A stretch of DNA of 64,000 nucleotides from Akkermansiaceae bacterium UBA2381 (GCA_002344215.1 DDSV01000036.1:154545-218544), one strand, 5' to 3'; counted from the stretch's first letter, positions 1 to 8,963 are shown. A program made the numbers and translations. The notes: generated by a model not told the origin, from the letters alone.

Positions 1-30
1 AAAGCGCGCCTGATTGCTCCGGCGCGCTTT
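1..30. terminator. Perfect GC-rich inverted repeat at the window edge
   Basis: Arms AAAGCGCGCC (1-10) and GGCGCGCTTT (21-30) pair perfectly around a 10-base loop. The structure sits just beyond the 3' end of the bactofilin gene and looks like an intrinsic terminator stem, possibly bidirectional. The T-run that would follow on the minus strand lies outside the window, so the call stays tentative. Confidence 0.55.
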
Positions 31-78
31 AACGCCGCCGCCGAGTGATCGAGGGCGGTCTTTCCGTTTTCTGAAATT

Positions 79-606
79 CTAAAGGTTATCGTTGTTTGCC
101 GGAGCAGGAGCCGCTGCGCTGGAAGACGGAGAACCCGACTGCCCTGCGGACTTGGAAGAAAGGGCGGACTTGGGTGTGCCCACGGTCGACGATCCCATGA
201 AGGTCGCCCCTTCCTCGATGGCCAGTTTCCCGGCGGCGACGTCACCGTGAAGGACTGCGTTCTGCTTCAATTCGCACCGATCCGTGACAGTGATGTTGCC
301 CTCGACCCGTCCGAAAACGACGACGGAGCGTGTTTTGATGTCTCCGACAATCTGAGCGTTTTCACCGACGGTGAGATCCCCTTCGGAATTCACTTGTCCC
401 TCAATACGTCCGTCAATGATGAGGTCGTTGGAGAAGCGAAGCTTTCCTTTGATCTCCACATCGCTAGAGAGAATGTTTTTGCTGCCGGTCAAGGCACTAG
501 ACATGGTCGCACCGAATTTCGGTTTGGCAGAGTAGCCGGTCGAGTCGCCCGGTTTGACGTTGCCGGATTCCGAATTTTCGTCCTGGTTGATGATTTGTTT
601 AAGCAC
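79..606 (-). CDS. Bactofilin family cytoskeletal protein
   Basis: A 175-residue bactofilin, a polymer-forming bacterial cytoskeletal protein that assembles on the inner face of the membrane and usually scaffolds cell-wall enzymes. The core, about residues 45-145, shows the short repeating beta-helix pattern (VEIKGKL, LIIDGRIEGQV, DLTVGENAQI, VVVFGRVEGNI, CELKQNAVL) with regular hydrophobic and glycine spacing. The N terminus and the Ser/Ala/Pro-rich C terminus are low complexity, as is usual for the family. The start is GTG at 606; the next in-frame ATG would remove 33 residues of the disordered tail but keep the core, so the start is uncertain. An AT-rich near-palindrome lies just upstream (about 612-630). 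Confidence 0.9.
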   Translation of the reverse strand: MLKQIINQDENSESGNVKPGDSTGYSAKPKFGATMSSALTGSKNILSSDVEIKGKLRFSNDLIIDGRIEGQVNSEGDLTVGENAQIVGDIKTRSVVVFGRVEGNITVTDRCELKQNAVLHGDVAAGKLAIEEGATFMGSSTVGTPKSALSSKSAGQSGSPSSSAAAPAPANNDNL

Positions 607-675
607 GGCTGAAAAATTTTAAATTTTTAGTCAAGAAACCGGGCGAATTCCCGAGATCGGCTGAATCTACCTTAT

Positions 676-2097
676 TCAACCGGAAAATGAAAGATCTTCT
701 GCGGGATATGACCAGATTTCGCTTAAAGTAGGATGATAGTGAGGAATTTTTAGAAATTCTGCAGCAGTTGAACGGAAGTGCATCGCGACGACCACTTCAT
801 GGATGATCTCGACCGCCTCAGGACCGACCACGGCGGCTCCGATAATCTCCCCGGTTCCGGCGTCGGTGATCATTTTTACCAGGCCATGGGTTTCGCCCCG
901 GACGATGGATTTTCCATGATCGTCGAAGGGGTAGCTGGCGACTCCGATCACTCTCCCGGTTTCGCGCGCCTCGACTTCGGATAGTCCAACGGTGGCGACT
1001 TCGGGGTCGGTGAAGATACCCAGCAATTTCAGCCGATAGTCAATCAACCGGAGTGGCGCGGGTTTTACTCCGAGCAATACGGCCGCGTTGTGTGCGGCAA
1101 TTTCACCCTGTTCTATCGCGATGTGAACGATCTCATGCGGTCCGCAGACATCGCCCCCGGCAAATATATGATCCACACTTGTTCGTTGATCTGACCCGCA
1201 GACCACCTTTCCGGTCTGATCAACGGCAACTCCGGCCGCGGAGAGAGCGAGTCCGGCGGTATTCGCGGTCCGGCCGAGCGCGAGCAGGATCTCCTCCGCC
1301 GAGACGGATTTCTCCACCCCGTCGTGAGTGAAGTGGAGCTTTTTGAGACCGCCAGTCTCGTCCCTGGAGACCCCTGAGATCGAGGTTCCCGTGTAGAGCG
1401 TCAAATTTTCCCGCTCTTTCAGAGCTTCTTCGAGCGCTACCGCGATATCGGGGTCGGTACCTGAAAGAACCCGCGCGCTGCGTTGAATCACAATGACTTC
1501 TTTCCCCAGGCCTTCGAGGTAACAGGCCATTTCGAGGGCGATGGCGCCTCCGCCAAGAACGATCATACTCCCCGGAAGCGTTTCCGCGTCGAGCAATTCA
1601 TCGCTGGTCCAATAGCCGGCTTCCTCGAGTCCGGCAACGGGCACCCGGGTAATCGACGAACCTGTCGCGATAAAGGCGGTCTTGAACCCGATTTCGACGG
1701 GTTCACTCCCGTCATTCGGCGTCATCGAGACGGAGAACGCATCGGAGAACGAGGCCTTACCGCGGTAGAGATCGAAGCGACCGTCCTCCAGTTGTTCGCT
1801 GCGGTAGCTCGCAAACTCCCCGATTAACCGGCGCTTGCGTGCGATGATTTCACGCGGATGGACGGAAAGTTCGCCCGTGCGGAGGCCGAATTCTGAAGCC
1901 CTCCTCATTGAACGGAAGCGGTTGGCTGACTCGATGAGAGTTTTTGACGGCATACAGCCCCGGAGAATGCAAAGTCCTCCCAGTTGCTCCGCCCCGTCGA
2001 TCACCGCCGTCGAGAGACCTAGATCGTGGGCGGTTCGGGCGGCGGCGTATCCGGCACTACCTCCTCCGATAACCAGAAAATCGTAGCTTTTTTTCAT
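676..2097 (-). CDS. Dihydrolipoamide dehydrogenase-like pyridine nucleotide-disulfide oxidoreductase
   Basis: A 473-residue flavoprotein disulfide reductase. The FAD-binding GGGSAG motif is at residues 11-16, the redox-active cysteine pair at C43 and C48 (LCILRGCMPSK), the NAD(P)-binding GGGAIALE motif near residue 182, the second FAD motif (IFAGGDV) near 310, and a C-terminal HYHPTLSE segment carries the His-Glu pair of the dimer active site. All catalytic residues of the lipoamide dehydrogenase/mercuric reductase group are present. No 2-oxo-acid dehydrogenase genes are adjacent, so the partner is unknown and it may serve another disulfide or quinone substrate rather than lipoamide. It stands alone and is divergent from the lipoprotein gene at 2193. 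Confidence 0.85.
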   Translation of the reverse strand: MKKSYDFLVIGGGSAGYAAARTAHDLGLSTAVIDGAEQLGGLCILRGCMPSKTLIESANRFRSMRRASEFGLRTGELSVHPREIIARKRRLIGEFASYRSEQLEDGRFDLYRGKASFSDAFSVSMTPNDGSEPVEIGFKTAFIATGSSITRVPVAGLEEAGYWTSDELLDAETLPGSMIVLGGGAIALEMACYLEGLGKEVIVIQRSARVLSGTDPDIAVALEEALKERENLTLYTGTSISGVSRDETGGLKKLHFTHDGVEKSVSAEEILLALGRTANTAGLALSAAGVAVDQTGKVVCGSDQRTSVDHIFAGGDVCGPHEIVHIAIEQGEIAAHNAAVLLGVKPAPLRLIDYRLKLLGIFTDPEVATVGLSEVEARETGRVIGVASYPFDDHGKSIVRGETHGLVKMITDAGTGEIIGAAVVGPEAVEIIHEVVVAMHFRSTAAEFLKIPHYHPTLSEIWSYPAEDLSFSG

Positions 2098-2192
2098 GGA
2101 TTGATGCGAGAATCTTACAGAATCCGGTGAATATCCTATTTTTACCGAACGGGCATGTCACCGGAACGAATGTCCTGACCATAACGACAAAA

Positions 2193-2789
2193 ATGACGAT
2201 TAGCCAGCAAGTCCCCTTTCGATTTATCGCCTGCATCCTGGCATCCCTGCTCATAGTGGCGTGCGAGGAGCCGCAAACGCGCTCGAAACCGGCGGCGGAT
2301 GAGGTCTCTCTCGCCGAGGCACCGTTGGCTGGCTTCAAGATTCCTGAGGCGATCGATGCTCCAGCGGTCACCTCGACATCAGTGCCCGAGGCGCCTGCCG
2401 AAGATCTCGCCCCGGTCGAACCCGAACTGATTGTGACGATGGAGGGGAAGAAGATCACCATCAGGGGGGCGGTGAAAAGCAGCATTCAGCATGAGCGCAT
2501 CGTCAAGGATATGACTGACGCCTTTCCCGAGTTCGAGATCGTGAACGAGTTTAAGCTCGAATATCACCGCATGCCCGTGGGATGGGGAAATCGGGTTTCG
2601 GAAGGCTTTCTCGTTCCCTATTTTCAACAAGTGAAGTCTCCGAAGGTCGCCTATCGCGAGGGTATAGTGACTTTGGCAGGAGAGGTGGCTGACACCCGCA
2701 TGCACCGTTTCATCACCGAGTTGGCGATTGAGATGTTCTCCGGCAGCTACACCAAAAACATTGATAACAGGATTACGGTCGGCAAATAG
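2193..2789 (+). CDS. Lipoprotein with BON-like repeats, unknown function
   Basis: A 198-residue predicted lipoprotein. I chose the ATG at 2193 because it puts a hydrophobic signal directly before the lipobox IVAC with Cys24; an upstream in-frame ATG at 2127 would add 22 residues that spoil the signal. The mature part begins with an acidic, Pro/Ala-rich linker. Two segments then resemble BON domains (ITIRGAVKSSIQHERIVKDM, and VTLAGEVADTRMHRFITEL), the short lipid- or wall-associated modules found in OsmY and some secretins. The homology is judged by pattern only. It ends 2 bases before the prenyltransferase-repeat gene and is probably cotranscribed with it. Confidence 0.6.
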   Translation: MTISQQVPFRFIACILASLLIVACEEPQTRSKPAADEVSLAEAPLAGFKIPEAIDAPAVTSTSVPEAPAEDLAPVEPELIVTMEGKKITIRGAVKSSIQHERIVKDMTDAFPEFEIVNEFKLEYHRMPVGWGNRVSEGFLVPYFQQVKSPKVAYREGIVTLAGEVADTRMHRFITELAIEMFSGSYTKNIDNRITVGK

Positions 2790-2791
2790 GA

Positions 2792-3679
2792 ATGTCGCTG
2801 CGACTTGAAATGCTTCAGGTGGCGAGGCTCTCGCGCTCCGTACTCGGGGACGAGGCATGTGCTCTCATTGAATCCTACCTTCGCGGTCAGCAGAACGACG
2901 ACGGAGGATTCCGGGATCGTGATGGTGAATCCGATCTCTACTACACAAGCTTTGCCGTCGATGCCCTGACCGCCCTGCAGGTTGAGCTGCCCGAGGCTTC
3001 TCTGGGCGGCTATTTGGAAACGAAGTTGGAATCACTTGAGGAACTCGATTTTGTCCACCTCTGTTGCCTCTCGCGATGCCTCTCCGCGCTCTCACATTCA
3101 CCTGATCAAGTTCAGATCGCGAGGGTAATGGAGAGAATTGAAACCTATCGTGCCGAAGCCGGGGGATATAATCAGTCAGAGGGAAATGAGACCGGGTCCG
3201 CCTATGCCTGCTTCCTTGCCTATGGCGCCTACTCCGACCACCGGCTGTCCTTGCCGGACATCGAAGGTGTCACCCGTTGTCTTGAGTCGCTGCAAACCCC
3301 GGGCGGGGCCTGGGCCAACGATGTCGAACTGCCCATCCCTAACATACCGGCCACCGCCGCAGCGGTGACTTTATGCCGCAACCTGCGCCTCCCCGTTCCG
3401 GAAGCGACGCCGCACTGGATTCTCAACTCGCTTCACCCTACTGGAGGCTTTCTGCCTTTTCCGGGGGCTCCCGTGCCGGATTTGCTTTCAACGGCGGTGG
3501 CCCTCCATGCCCTTGATGGCCTGCAGGTGGGGTTTGAAAATCAAAAAGATCTTCTACTCGATTTTGTCGATTCTCTCTGGACCGCTGCGGGCGGATTCCA
3601 CGGGACCTGGGACGATGACGATCTGGATATCGAGTACACCTACTATGGTCTGCTCGCTCTTGGCCACCTCGCGCTCTGA
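2792..3679 (+). CDS. Prenyltransferase/squalene oxidase repeat protein
   Basis: A 295-residue all-alpha repeat protein of the alpha6-alpha6 barrel kind seen in protein prenyltransferase beta subunits and terpene cyclases. QW-type repeats are visible: LRGQQNDDGGFRDRDGESDLYYTSFAVDAL, ESLQTPGGAWA, LHPTGGFLPFPG and WTAAGGFHGTWDDDDLDIEYTYYGLLAL segments. There is no signal peptide and no clear zinc-ligand set (Asp-Cys-His) for a true farnesyltransferase, so catalysis is doubtful. The last base of its TGA is shared with the ATG of the downstream cyclase gene, which implies translational coupling and a joint role. It could be an accessory or inactive half of a two-protein cyclase. Confidence 0.7.
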   Translation: MSLRLEMLQVARLSRSVLGDEACALIESYLRGQQNDDGGFRDRDGESDLYYTSFAVDALTALQVELPEASLGGYLETKLESLEELDFVHLCCLSRCLSALSHSPDQVQIARVMERIETYRAEAGGYNQSEGNETGSAYACFLAYGAYSDHRLSLPDIEGVTRCLESLQTPGGAWANDVELPIPNIPATAAAVTLCRNLRLPVPEATPHWILNSLHPTGGFLPFPGAPVPDLLSTAVALHALDGLQVGFENQKDLLLDFVDSLWTAAGGFHGTWDDDDLDIEYTYYGLLALGHLAL

Positions 3680-5511
3680 TGGATGAGTTGATGATGGATT
3701 CGCTGCTTGAAGAGACGCTGGGCAATGCCCGCCGCACCCTGCTCGCGCAGCGGTCGGACGGGGGGCACTGGGAGGGGGAGCTATCGACCTCGGCTCTCTC
3801 CACCGCGACTGCCTTAGTCGCCCTTGGCGTCACGGACGAAGCGGGCTTTGACTCGTTTGTCAGGGCGGCGGCCCGATGGCTGATTTCAAATCAGAATGGC
3901 GACGGAGGATGGGGTGATACGACCCGGAGTTACTCTAACATCTCAACTACGCTGCTCTGCTGGTCGGCCCTGACCCGTTTCGGCGGAGAGGAAGCGGCGC
4001 CGACGGTGCAACGAGCGGGATTCTGGATTCGGGACTACACAGGATCGCTCGATCCCGCCCTTATCGCTGAAACCGTCAAGGCCCGCTATGGAAAGGATCG
4101 CACCTTCTCGGTTCCCATCCTCATGCTGTGTGCGATTTGCGGAACGCTGGGGAGCAGCGGTTGGCGACTCGTTCTGCCGCTGCCCTTCCAACTCGCGGTG
4201 TTCCCGAGAAAATGGTTCGCTATTCTCCGCCTCCCGGTGGTCAGTTACGCTCTGCCCGCGCTAATCGCGATCGGCTATGCCCGCTATCGGAAAGGGGCTG
4301 GGGTATCCCGCCGCCTCCGGAGACCCCATCCTTTCTGGCCGAAGCTTTCGGCCCTGCTTCGGGAGATTCAGCCCGAATCAGGAGGCTTTCTCGAAGCTGC
4401 CCCCCTCACTAGTTTTGTGACAATGGCTCTGGCCTCGGCCGGGGAAAAGGAACACCCTGTCGTCAGGAAAGGGGTCGAATTTCTCATCAACACGGTGAGA
4501 CCGGACGGAAGCTGGCCCATTGACACCAATCTTGCGACCTGGGCGACCACCCTTGCCGTGAAAGCGCTCGCGATCCATCCTCCCGCAACTCGAGAGGGTA
4601 AGGGGGAGGACTCAACCCTCTTCGCCGGTCAGGGAAAAGTCCTCGAGTGGCTGCTCGGTCAACAGTATCAGAGTGTACATCCGTTTACCAACGCCCCGCC
4701 CGGAGGATGGGCCTGGACAAATCTAAGTGGAGGGGTTCCAGATGCGGATGACACCCCGGGCGCTCTCCTTGCCCTCCATTCCCTGTGTCCGGATAGCCGA
4801 AAAGAGGAACTGATCAAGGTGGCCATTGCTGGGGTCGTCTGGTTGCTCGACCTGCAAAACCGCGACGGCGGAATTCCCACCTTTTGTCGCGGTTGGGGAG
4901 CGCTCCCCTTTGATCGCTCCTCCCCGGACCTGACGGCGCACACCCTGAGAGCCTGGTTTGTATGGCGGACCTGCATGCCGCCTGATATCCGCGCCCGGAT
5001 CGACCGCGGAACTGACCGGGCGCTGCGCTTTCTTGCCCGCCGGCAGCGTTCCGACGGGTCGTGGGCCCCCCTCTGGTTCGGGAATCAGGATCGTTTTGTC
5101 GATGAGGAGAATCCAACCTACGGCACCGCCATGGTTCTGCTCTCACTGACCGAGATCGGACAAAAGGACTTGCAGGGGAGGGCGGTGGACTGGCTCCTCG
5201 AACAGCAGAATGAAGACGGGGGCTGGGGGGCACTGCACGGGGCGACTCCCTCCACCATCGAAGAAACTGCCCTGGCTCTAAGCGCTCTTGCCGCGAATTT
5301 CCGAAGCGGTCCGGAGATCGATCAGGCTCTTGCCCGGGGATTGAGCTGGATTGAAAATAAAACAGAGAAAGGCACTGCGTTTGAGGCCGCTCCCATCGGG
5401 TTTTACTTCGCGAGGCTTTGGTATTTCGAAAAAGCCTACCCGGTGATCTGGTGTGTCGAGGCACTCTCGCGCCTCACCCGACGTCGGGATCTCCGGATCA
5501 GCGGGGAATAG
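3679..5511 (+). CDS. Squalene-hopene cyclase-like class II terpene cyclase
   Basis: A 610-residue protein with the architecture of squalene-hopene cyclases. The acid motif that protonates the terminal alkene is present as DADD at residues 355-358, close to the DVDD position (about 374) of the Alicyclobacillus enzyme. Several QW motifs are clear (QNGDGGWG near 75, QRSDGSW near 455, QNEDGGWG near 511). A hydrophobic stretch near residues 145-200 corresponds to the membrane-dipping channel region, but its sequence (PVVSYALPALIAIGYARY) differs from classic hopene cyclases. The substrate could be squalene or another long polyprene; no squalene synthase is in the window. Starts of ATG at 3679 or 3691 are both possible; 3679 overlaps the upstream stop. 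The 3' end overlaps the convergent gene by 14 bases. Confidence 0.75.
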   Translation: MDELMMDSLLEETLGNARRTLLAQRSDGGHWEGELSTSALSTATALVALGVTDEAGFDSFVRAAARWLISNQNGDGGWGDTTRSYSNISTTLLCWSALTRFGGEEAAPTVQRAGFWIRDYTGSLDPALIAETVKARYGKDRTFSVPILMLCAICGTLGSSGWRLVLPLPFQLAVFPRKWFAILRLPVVSYALPALIAIGYARYRKGAGVSRRLRRPHPFWPKLSALLREIQPESGGFLEAAPLTSFVTMALASAGEKEHPVVRKGVEFLINTVRPDGSWPIDTNLATWATTLAVKALAIHPPATREGKGEDSTLFAGQGKVLEWLLGQQYQSVHPFTNAPPGGWAWTNLSGGVPDADDTPGALLALHSLCPDSRKEELIKVAIAGVVWLLDLQNRDGGIPTFCRGWGALPFDRSSPDLTAHTLRAWFVWRTCMPPDIRARIDRGTDRALRFLARRQRSDGSWAPLWFGNQDRFVDEENPTYGTAMVLLSLTEIGQKDLQGRAVDWLLEQQNEDGGWGALHGATPSTIEETALALSALAANFRSGPEIDQALARGLSWIENKTEKGTAFEAAPIGFYFARLWYFEKAYPVIWCVEALSRLTRRRDLRISGE

Positions 5512-6493
5512 GCGGAGGAGGAATTCTTTCCGAGTTTCCACCGCTGCTGGTGGAGGGAGTGATGGGCGGTTTGGGTGCCGCTGCGGCAGGCGGATCGTCA
5601 CGCATGTCCCGTATTCCGGTGTTGCTTGAGATTGGCGGCGCCACTGGTGCGGGAGCGACCGGGGCGACCGGTGCCACTGGCACCACTGGAGCAATGGGAG
5701 TGTTGCTCATCGGCGGAGGTGCCGGAATCCCGTCGTCGACCGGGCGACCACTGGGACTGACGGGGGCATAAGGTTGTGGTTGTGACTGTTGTGGTGCCAT
5801 GCCGGCAATTCCGCCTTGAGCCGGGACCGGATCAAGGGTCGGATTCCCTGTGCCGGTGAGGCTCGGGGTGGCTGATCCACGGGTCGGGGCAAAGGAATCA
5901 ACGATCAGGGGAAGTCCGTCCGGCCGCGCACGACGGTCCCGATAAACCCAGACCGTTCTGAGAACTTCACCGGTTGCTGCCGAGATATAGAGTTTCCCGG
6001 CCAGGTTTCGGGCGGAGTCGAGAAGCTCAAGTCGCCAGACCGGTTCTGAGGAATACTCGCGAACGCGGAGGAGGTAGTCGCAACTGTCGAAAGCCATTTG
6101 CGCGCGGCGGGCCTCGCCTTCGGCAATGGTAAAGGCGGCGACACTGTCCACTCCGATTTGATTGACGTTGAAATAGCCGATCGGAACATCATCAGGGTAG
6201 CGAAGCTCATCGAGTCCGCCGTCACCGGCCCGGCCTCCGCCGGCCCAGAATCGATAGAGCAAGCGCGGCGCTCTTTCGTCGTAGGTGAGAATCTGCCAGT
6301 CGGATGGTTGCGGGATGCCGCCCTGAGCCCTCATTTCCGCAATCCATTGAATGGAGTTCGGGCCGAATTGAGTGGAGACCAGTCCGATCGCCTCACGTGC
6401 CGACATATTGGCGCGTTGGGCGTTGGAGGGAAGGGTTGCGGCGAAGAAAATCGCGGAGAACGCAGCGGAGGAGAGGAGGGTTTGCCTGTTCAT
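5498..6493 (-). CDS. Secreted protein with PepSY-like region and proline-rich tail
   Basis: A 331-residue protein of unknown function. The ATG at 6493 is preferred over an upstream in-frame start at 6556 because it opens a normal signal peptide (MNRQTLLSSAAFSAIFFAATLPSNA, cleavage after NA-Q likely). The central part, about residues 70-190, has a pattern like a PepSY repeat (AAFTIAEGEARRAQMAFDSC, then KLYISAATGEVLRTVWVYRD), a fold common in secreted protease-inhibitory domains. The last 120 residues are Pro/Ala/Val-rich with VAPVAPVAP runs and end in a basic PIPR. It overlaps the cyclase gene tail to tail. Confidence 0.55.
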   Translation of the reverse strand: MNRQTLLSSAAFSAIFFAATLPSNAQRANMSAREAIGLVSTQFGPNSIQWIAEMRAQGGIPQPSDWQILTYDERAPRLLYRFWAGGGRAGDGGLDELRYPDDVPIGYFNVNQIGVDSVAAFTIAEGEARRAQMAFDSCDYLLRVREYSSEPVWRLELLDSARNLAGKLYISAATGEVLRTVWVYRDRRARPDGLPLIVDSFAPTRGSATPSLTGTGNPTLDPVPAQGGIAGMAPQQSQPQPYAPVSPSGRPVDDGIPAPPPMSNTPIAPVVPVAPVAPVAPAPVAPPISSNTGIRDMRDDPPAAAAPKPPITPSTSSGGNSERIPPPPIPR

Positions 6494-6555
6494 TGAGAAA
6501 GCATTGATAAAATGCCACCGGTTCGACAAACTCTCAATACGTTTTCCTGACACCA

Positions 6556-6588
6556 TTCCTTAGCGGGAAACGGGATCTTCCCGCGGAA
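6556..6588. other. Hairpin in divergent intergenic region
   Basis: TTCC + GCGGG on the left pairs with CCCGC + GGAA on the right, with a 3-base bulge on the left arm. It lies between two divergent genes and therefore cannot be their 3' terminator; a leader structure or protein site is possible. No T-run follows. Confidence 0.35.
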
Positions 6589-6684
6589 TGACGACGCATG
6601 ACACATTGATTCTTGTCGGGGGTGGTGGAGGTTGGACGTGGTTCGGGAGGTGATCATGCAAGATAGCCTACGAACTTTCGACCC

Positions 6685-7455
6685 ATGACTCCGATTTGCC
6701 GTTTTTTCACCCTGGTTTCCCTTTGGCTCATGGTGGGTGCGTCCCTCACTCGTGCGGAAATACCGGTGATCATGATCGACCCCGGGCATGGTGGCAAGTC
6801 CCAGGCGGGGACTCTGGAGATGCGAAGCAACAGCTCGCCGAACAATGCAACGACCCCGGGGGGCATAAAGGAAAAGGATCTGACTCTGGAGTTCAGTCTT
6901 TTTCTTAAGGAGGTGATTCTAAGCGAATCCGGCCGGATCGGTTTTCCAATCGGAGTTCTCCTGACCCGCGAGTCAGATGTGAATGTGGACTTCATCCAGC
7001 GGGCCGCGCTCTGTAATCGTCCGGACACTGCCTGCGTCGTCAGCATTCACTTTAATGCCGGTGGGGGAAAAAACGCACTGGGGAGTCTCGCCCTGATTTC
7101 GGCAGAGAGTCGCAACCCCCAGTTCGCGCTGGACCGCGAGTTCGGAGGCGGACTAGCGGCTGCCTGCTCGGAAGGAGTGAGAAATTTTCTTCCCGATTCG
7201 AAAAGTCGCGGGGTGATCACCGACGGGCATCTCCACGGCGGGCTCGGTTCAAACTTTTTTTTCCAACTCGCAAGACAGCCCCGTCTCAAGGGAGTTCCGA
7301 AATGTTTCCTCGAAGTTGAGTTTATCGACAATCCTGCCGTGGAAAAAGCGCTCTTGAAGGTGGATCGCGAGGCGAAGTTTCGCACCGTGGCTCTGCCGAT
7401 TGCCGCCTATCTCCTTGATTATGTGGGGAAACGGAAAACGGGACCTCAAGACTGA
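6685..7455 (+). CDS. N-acetylmuramoyl-L-alanine amidase (Amidase_3)
   Basis: A 256-residue peptidoglycan amidase that cleaves the bond between N-acetylmuramic acid and the stem peptide. A signal peptide (through SLTRA, about residue 24) directs export. Zinc-binding and catalytic residues of the AmiC family are visible: His in DPGHGG near 35, Glu in KEKDLTLEF near 64, His in SIHFNAG near 119, and catalytic Glu in LEVEFIDNP near 213. There is no AMIN or SPOR domain, so it is a minimal catalytic domain. The stop lies inside the 3' end of the convergent aldolase gene, an overlap of 10 bases. A bactofilin, which often partners with wall hydrolases, is encoded 6 kb away. Confidence 0.88.
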   Translation: MTPICRFFTLVSLWLMVGASLTRAEIPVIMIDPGHGGKSQAGTLEMRSNSSPNNATTPGGIKEKDLTLEFSLFLKEVILSESGRIGFPIGVLLTRESDVNVDFIQRAALCNRPDTACVVSIHFNAGGGKNALGSLALISAESRNPQFALDREFGGGLAAACSEGVRNFLPDSKSRGVITDGHLHGGLGSNFFFQLARQPRLKGVPKCFLEVEFIDNPAVEKALLKVDREAKFRTVALPIAAYLLDYVGKRKTGPQD

Positions 7456-8099
7456 ATCGCAGTCATCGCATCCCGGGCATTGGCTTCAATGGTGACCCAG
7501 TCTTTCGCCCGGATGACGTCGCGCGGAGCTAGCCAGCTCCCGCCCACGGCGGCGATCAGGTCGTGGTTGAGGTAGCTCATCAGGTTCGCGGAACCGATTC
7601 CTCCCAGAGGAATGAACTTCAGACCGAGGTGAGCGTAGGGTGCCGCAATGTTGCTGAGGTGGGCCAGACCTCCTGAGGACTCTGCCGGGAAAAATTTCAG
7701 GAGCCGACAACCCTCCTGGATTGCAACATCAATATCGGTCGGAGTCATGATCCCCGGTCCGAAGGGAAGGCCGGCTTCTGCGGCGCGCTGGATTACGGCT
7801 GGATTGACTCCCGGTGAGACCCCGAAGGCAGCTCCGGCCGAGACAGCGTCATCAACTTGTTTCGGGAAAATCACGGTGCCAATTCCCACCATCATTTCCG
7901 GGAAGGCCGCGGTGATGGCGGCGGCGGCCTCTAGGGCGACCGGGGTGCGCAGGGTCAACTCCATGGCTGTCACCCCGCCCTTGAGCAGCGACTCGGCCAC
8001 GGGGATCGCTGACTCAAGCTCGTCGACGACGAGTACGGCGATCAGTCGAGCGGCGGCGATGGCCCGTCCAACTTCAGATTCAGGAGTTAAAGGACTCAT
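7446..8099 (-). CDS. eda: 2-dehydro-3-deoxy-phosphogluconate/4-hydroxy-2-oxoglutarate aldolase
   Basis: A 217-residue class I aldolase that splits KDPG into pyruvate and glyceraldehyde 3-phosphate (Entner-Doudoroff and uronate pathways). Motifs of the family are all present: the catalytic Glu region AMELTLRTP near residue 44, GIGTVIFP near 72, SPGVNPAVI near 95, and the Schiff-base Lys in LLKFFPAE near 134, followed by the phosphate-binding PLGGIGSANL. The length is typical. No edd or kdgK is next to it, so it may serve hexuronate catabolism. The adjacent SGNH hydrolase is divergent. Confidence 0.9.
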   Translation of the reverse strand: MSPLTPESEVGRAIAAARLIAVLVVDELESAIPVAESLLKGGVTAMELTLRTPVALEAAAAITAAFPEMMVGIGTVIFPKQVDDAVSAGAAFGVSPGVNPAVIQRAAEAGLPFGPGIMTPTDIDVAIQEGCRLLKFFPAESSGGLAHLSNIAAPYAHLGLKFIPLGGIGSANLMSYLNHDLIAAVGGSWLAPRDVIRAKDWVTIEANARDAMTAIQS

Positions 8100-8159
8100 G
8101 GTATCGCTGGTGTCTCGGATTTTGATCGATTTTCTAAATTTCCGGCCTCTTCAGGGAGG

Positions 8160-8188
8160 TTGAAAACGTTCTCTTCGGATGGGATACT
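8160..8188 (+). promoter_or_regulatory. Sigma-70-type promoter, likely leaderless transcript
   Basis: TTGAAA (8160-8165), 17-base spacer, GATACT (8183-8188). The ATG of the SGNH hydrolase begins 7 bases after the -10 box, so the predicted transcription start falls on or next to the start codon. Confidence 0.5.
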
Positions 8189-8195
8189 CTCTCTT

Positions 8196-8963
8196 ATGAT
8201 TTTTAAAAGTCCTCTTTGTTGCGTTTTCCTGTTCGGATTGATGGTTATGGCGGGTTTAAGCCTCAATTCTCCGGCGCAGGATGCGGGTGCTGCAGGTGGA
8301 AAACCCAAAGCAGCGCCGGTGAGGAAAGTCGACCCCTCTCTGATTCCCATTGAGGACGTCGATGGGCTCCCCCGTGTTCTCCTCATTGGCGATTCAATTT
8401 CGATGGGCTATACCCTTCCGGTTCGTGAATTACTGAAAGGCAAAGCGAACGTTCATCGCCCCAGGGTTAATTGCGGACACACCGCGCTCGGTCTGGAGAA
8501 CCTCTCAACCTGGCTCGAGACGGGAGGAGCGGGAAAAAAATGGGACCTGATCCATTTTAACTGGGGCCTGCACGATCTCAAGTACCTCGGACCCGACGGG
8601 AAAACGCTGGCGGACCCGGCTGCGCCTTCAAGCAAACAGCAGGTTCCCCCGGATCAGTACCGCATCAACCTGCAGAAACTGGTCGAGCAACTCAAGGCCA
8701 CTGGGGCGATTCTGATCTGGCGCAACACTACCCCCGTGCCATCCGGCTCGGCAGGCAGAGCCGTCGGTGACGCCATCGTTTACAACGGGATTGCCGAGGG
8801 GATCATGACCACCGCCGGTATTCCTGTTCACGATCTCTATTCCTTTGCGCTCGAGCGGCAAAAAGAACTGCAGCGTGAGGCCAACGTGCATTTCACCGAT
8901 CCAGGTTCCGAGGCGCTCGGGGCGGAGGTCGCCCGTGTCATTCTTGAAGCCCTGAAGCCCTGA
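8196..8963 (+). CDS. Secreted SGNH/GDSL-type hydrolase
   Basis: A 255-residue exported esterase or deacylase of the SGNH family. The ATG at 8196 is chosen over a TTG at 8160 because the TTG is part of the promoter -35 box and the ATG opens a clean signal peptide (MIFKSPLCC to SPAQ). Block I is LLIGDSISMGY (nucleophile Ser), block III contains FNWGLHDLKY in place of GxND, and block V is VHFTDPGSEALG with the Asp/His pair. Close relatives in Planctomycetes and Verrucomicrobia act on acetylated polysaccharides, but the substrate here is unknown. The C terminus runs into a three-copy 8-base tandem repeat that contains the stop codon. Confidence 0.8.
   Translation: MIFKSPLCCVFLFGLMVMAGLSLNSPAQDAGAAGGKPKAAPVRKVDPSLIPIEDVDGLPRVLLIGDSISMGYTLPVRELLKGKANVHRPRVNCGHTALGLENLSTWLETGGAGKKWDLIHFNWGLHDLKYLGPDGKTLADPAAPSSKQQVPPDQYRINLQKLVEQLKATGAILIWRNTTPVPSGSAGRAVGDAIVYNGIAEGIMTTAGIPVHDLYSFALERQKELQREANVHFTDPGSEALGAEVARVILEALKP

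Noticed and set aside
5640..5760. Repeated GTGCCACTGGCACC-like words as a DNA repeat or CRISPR-like array
   Set aside because: They encode the Pro/Ala/Val-rich tail of the secreted protein on the minus strand and are irregular in spacing.
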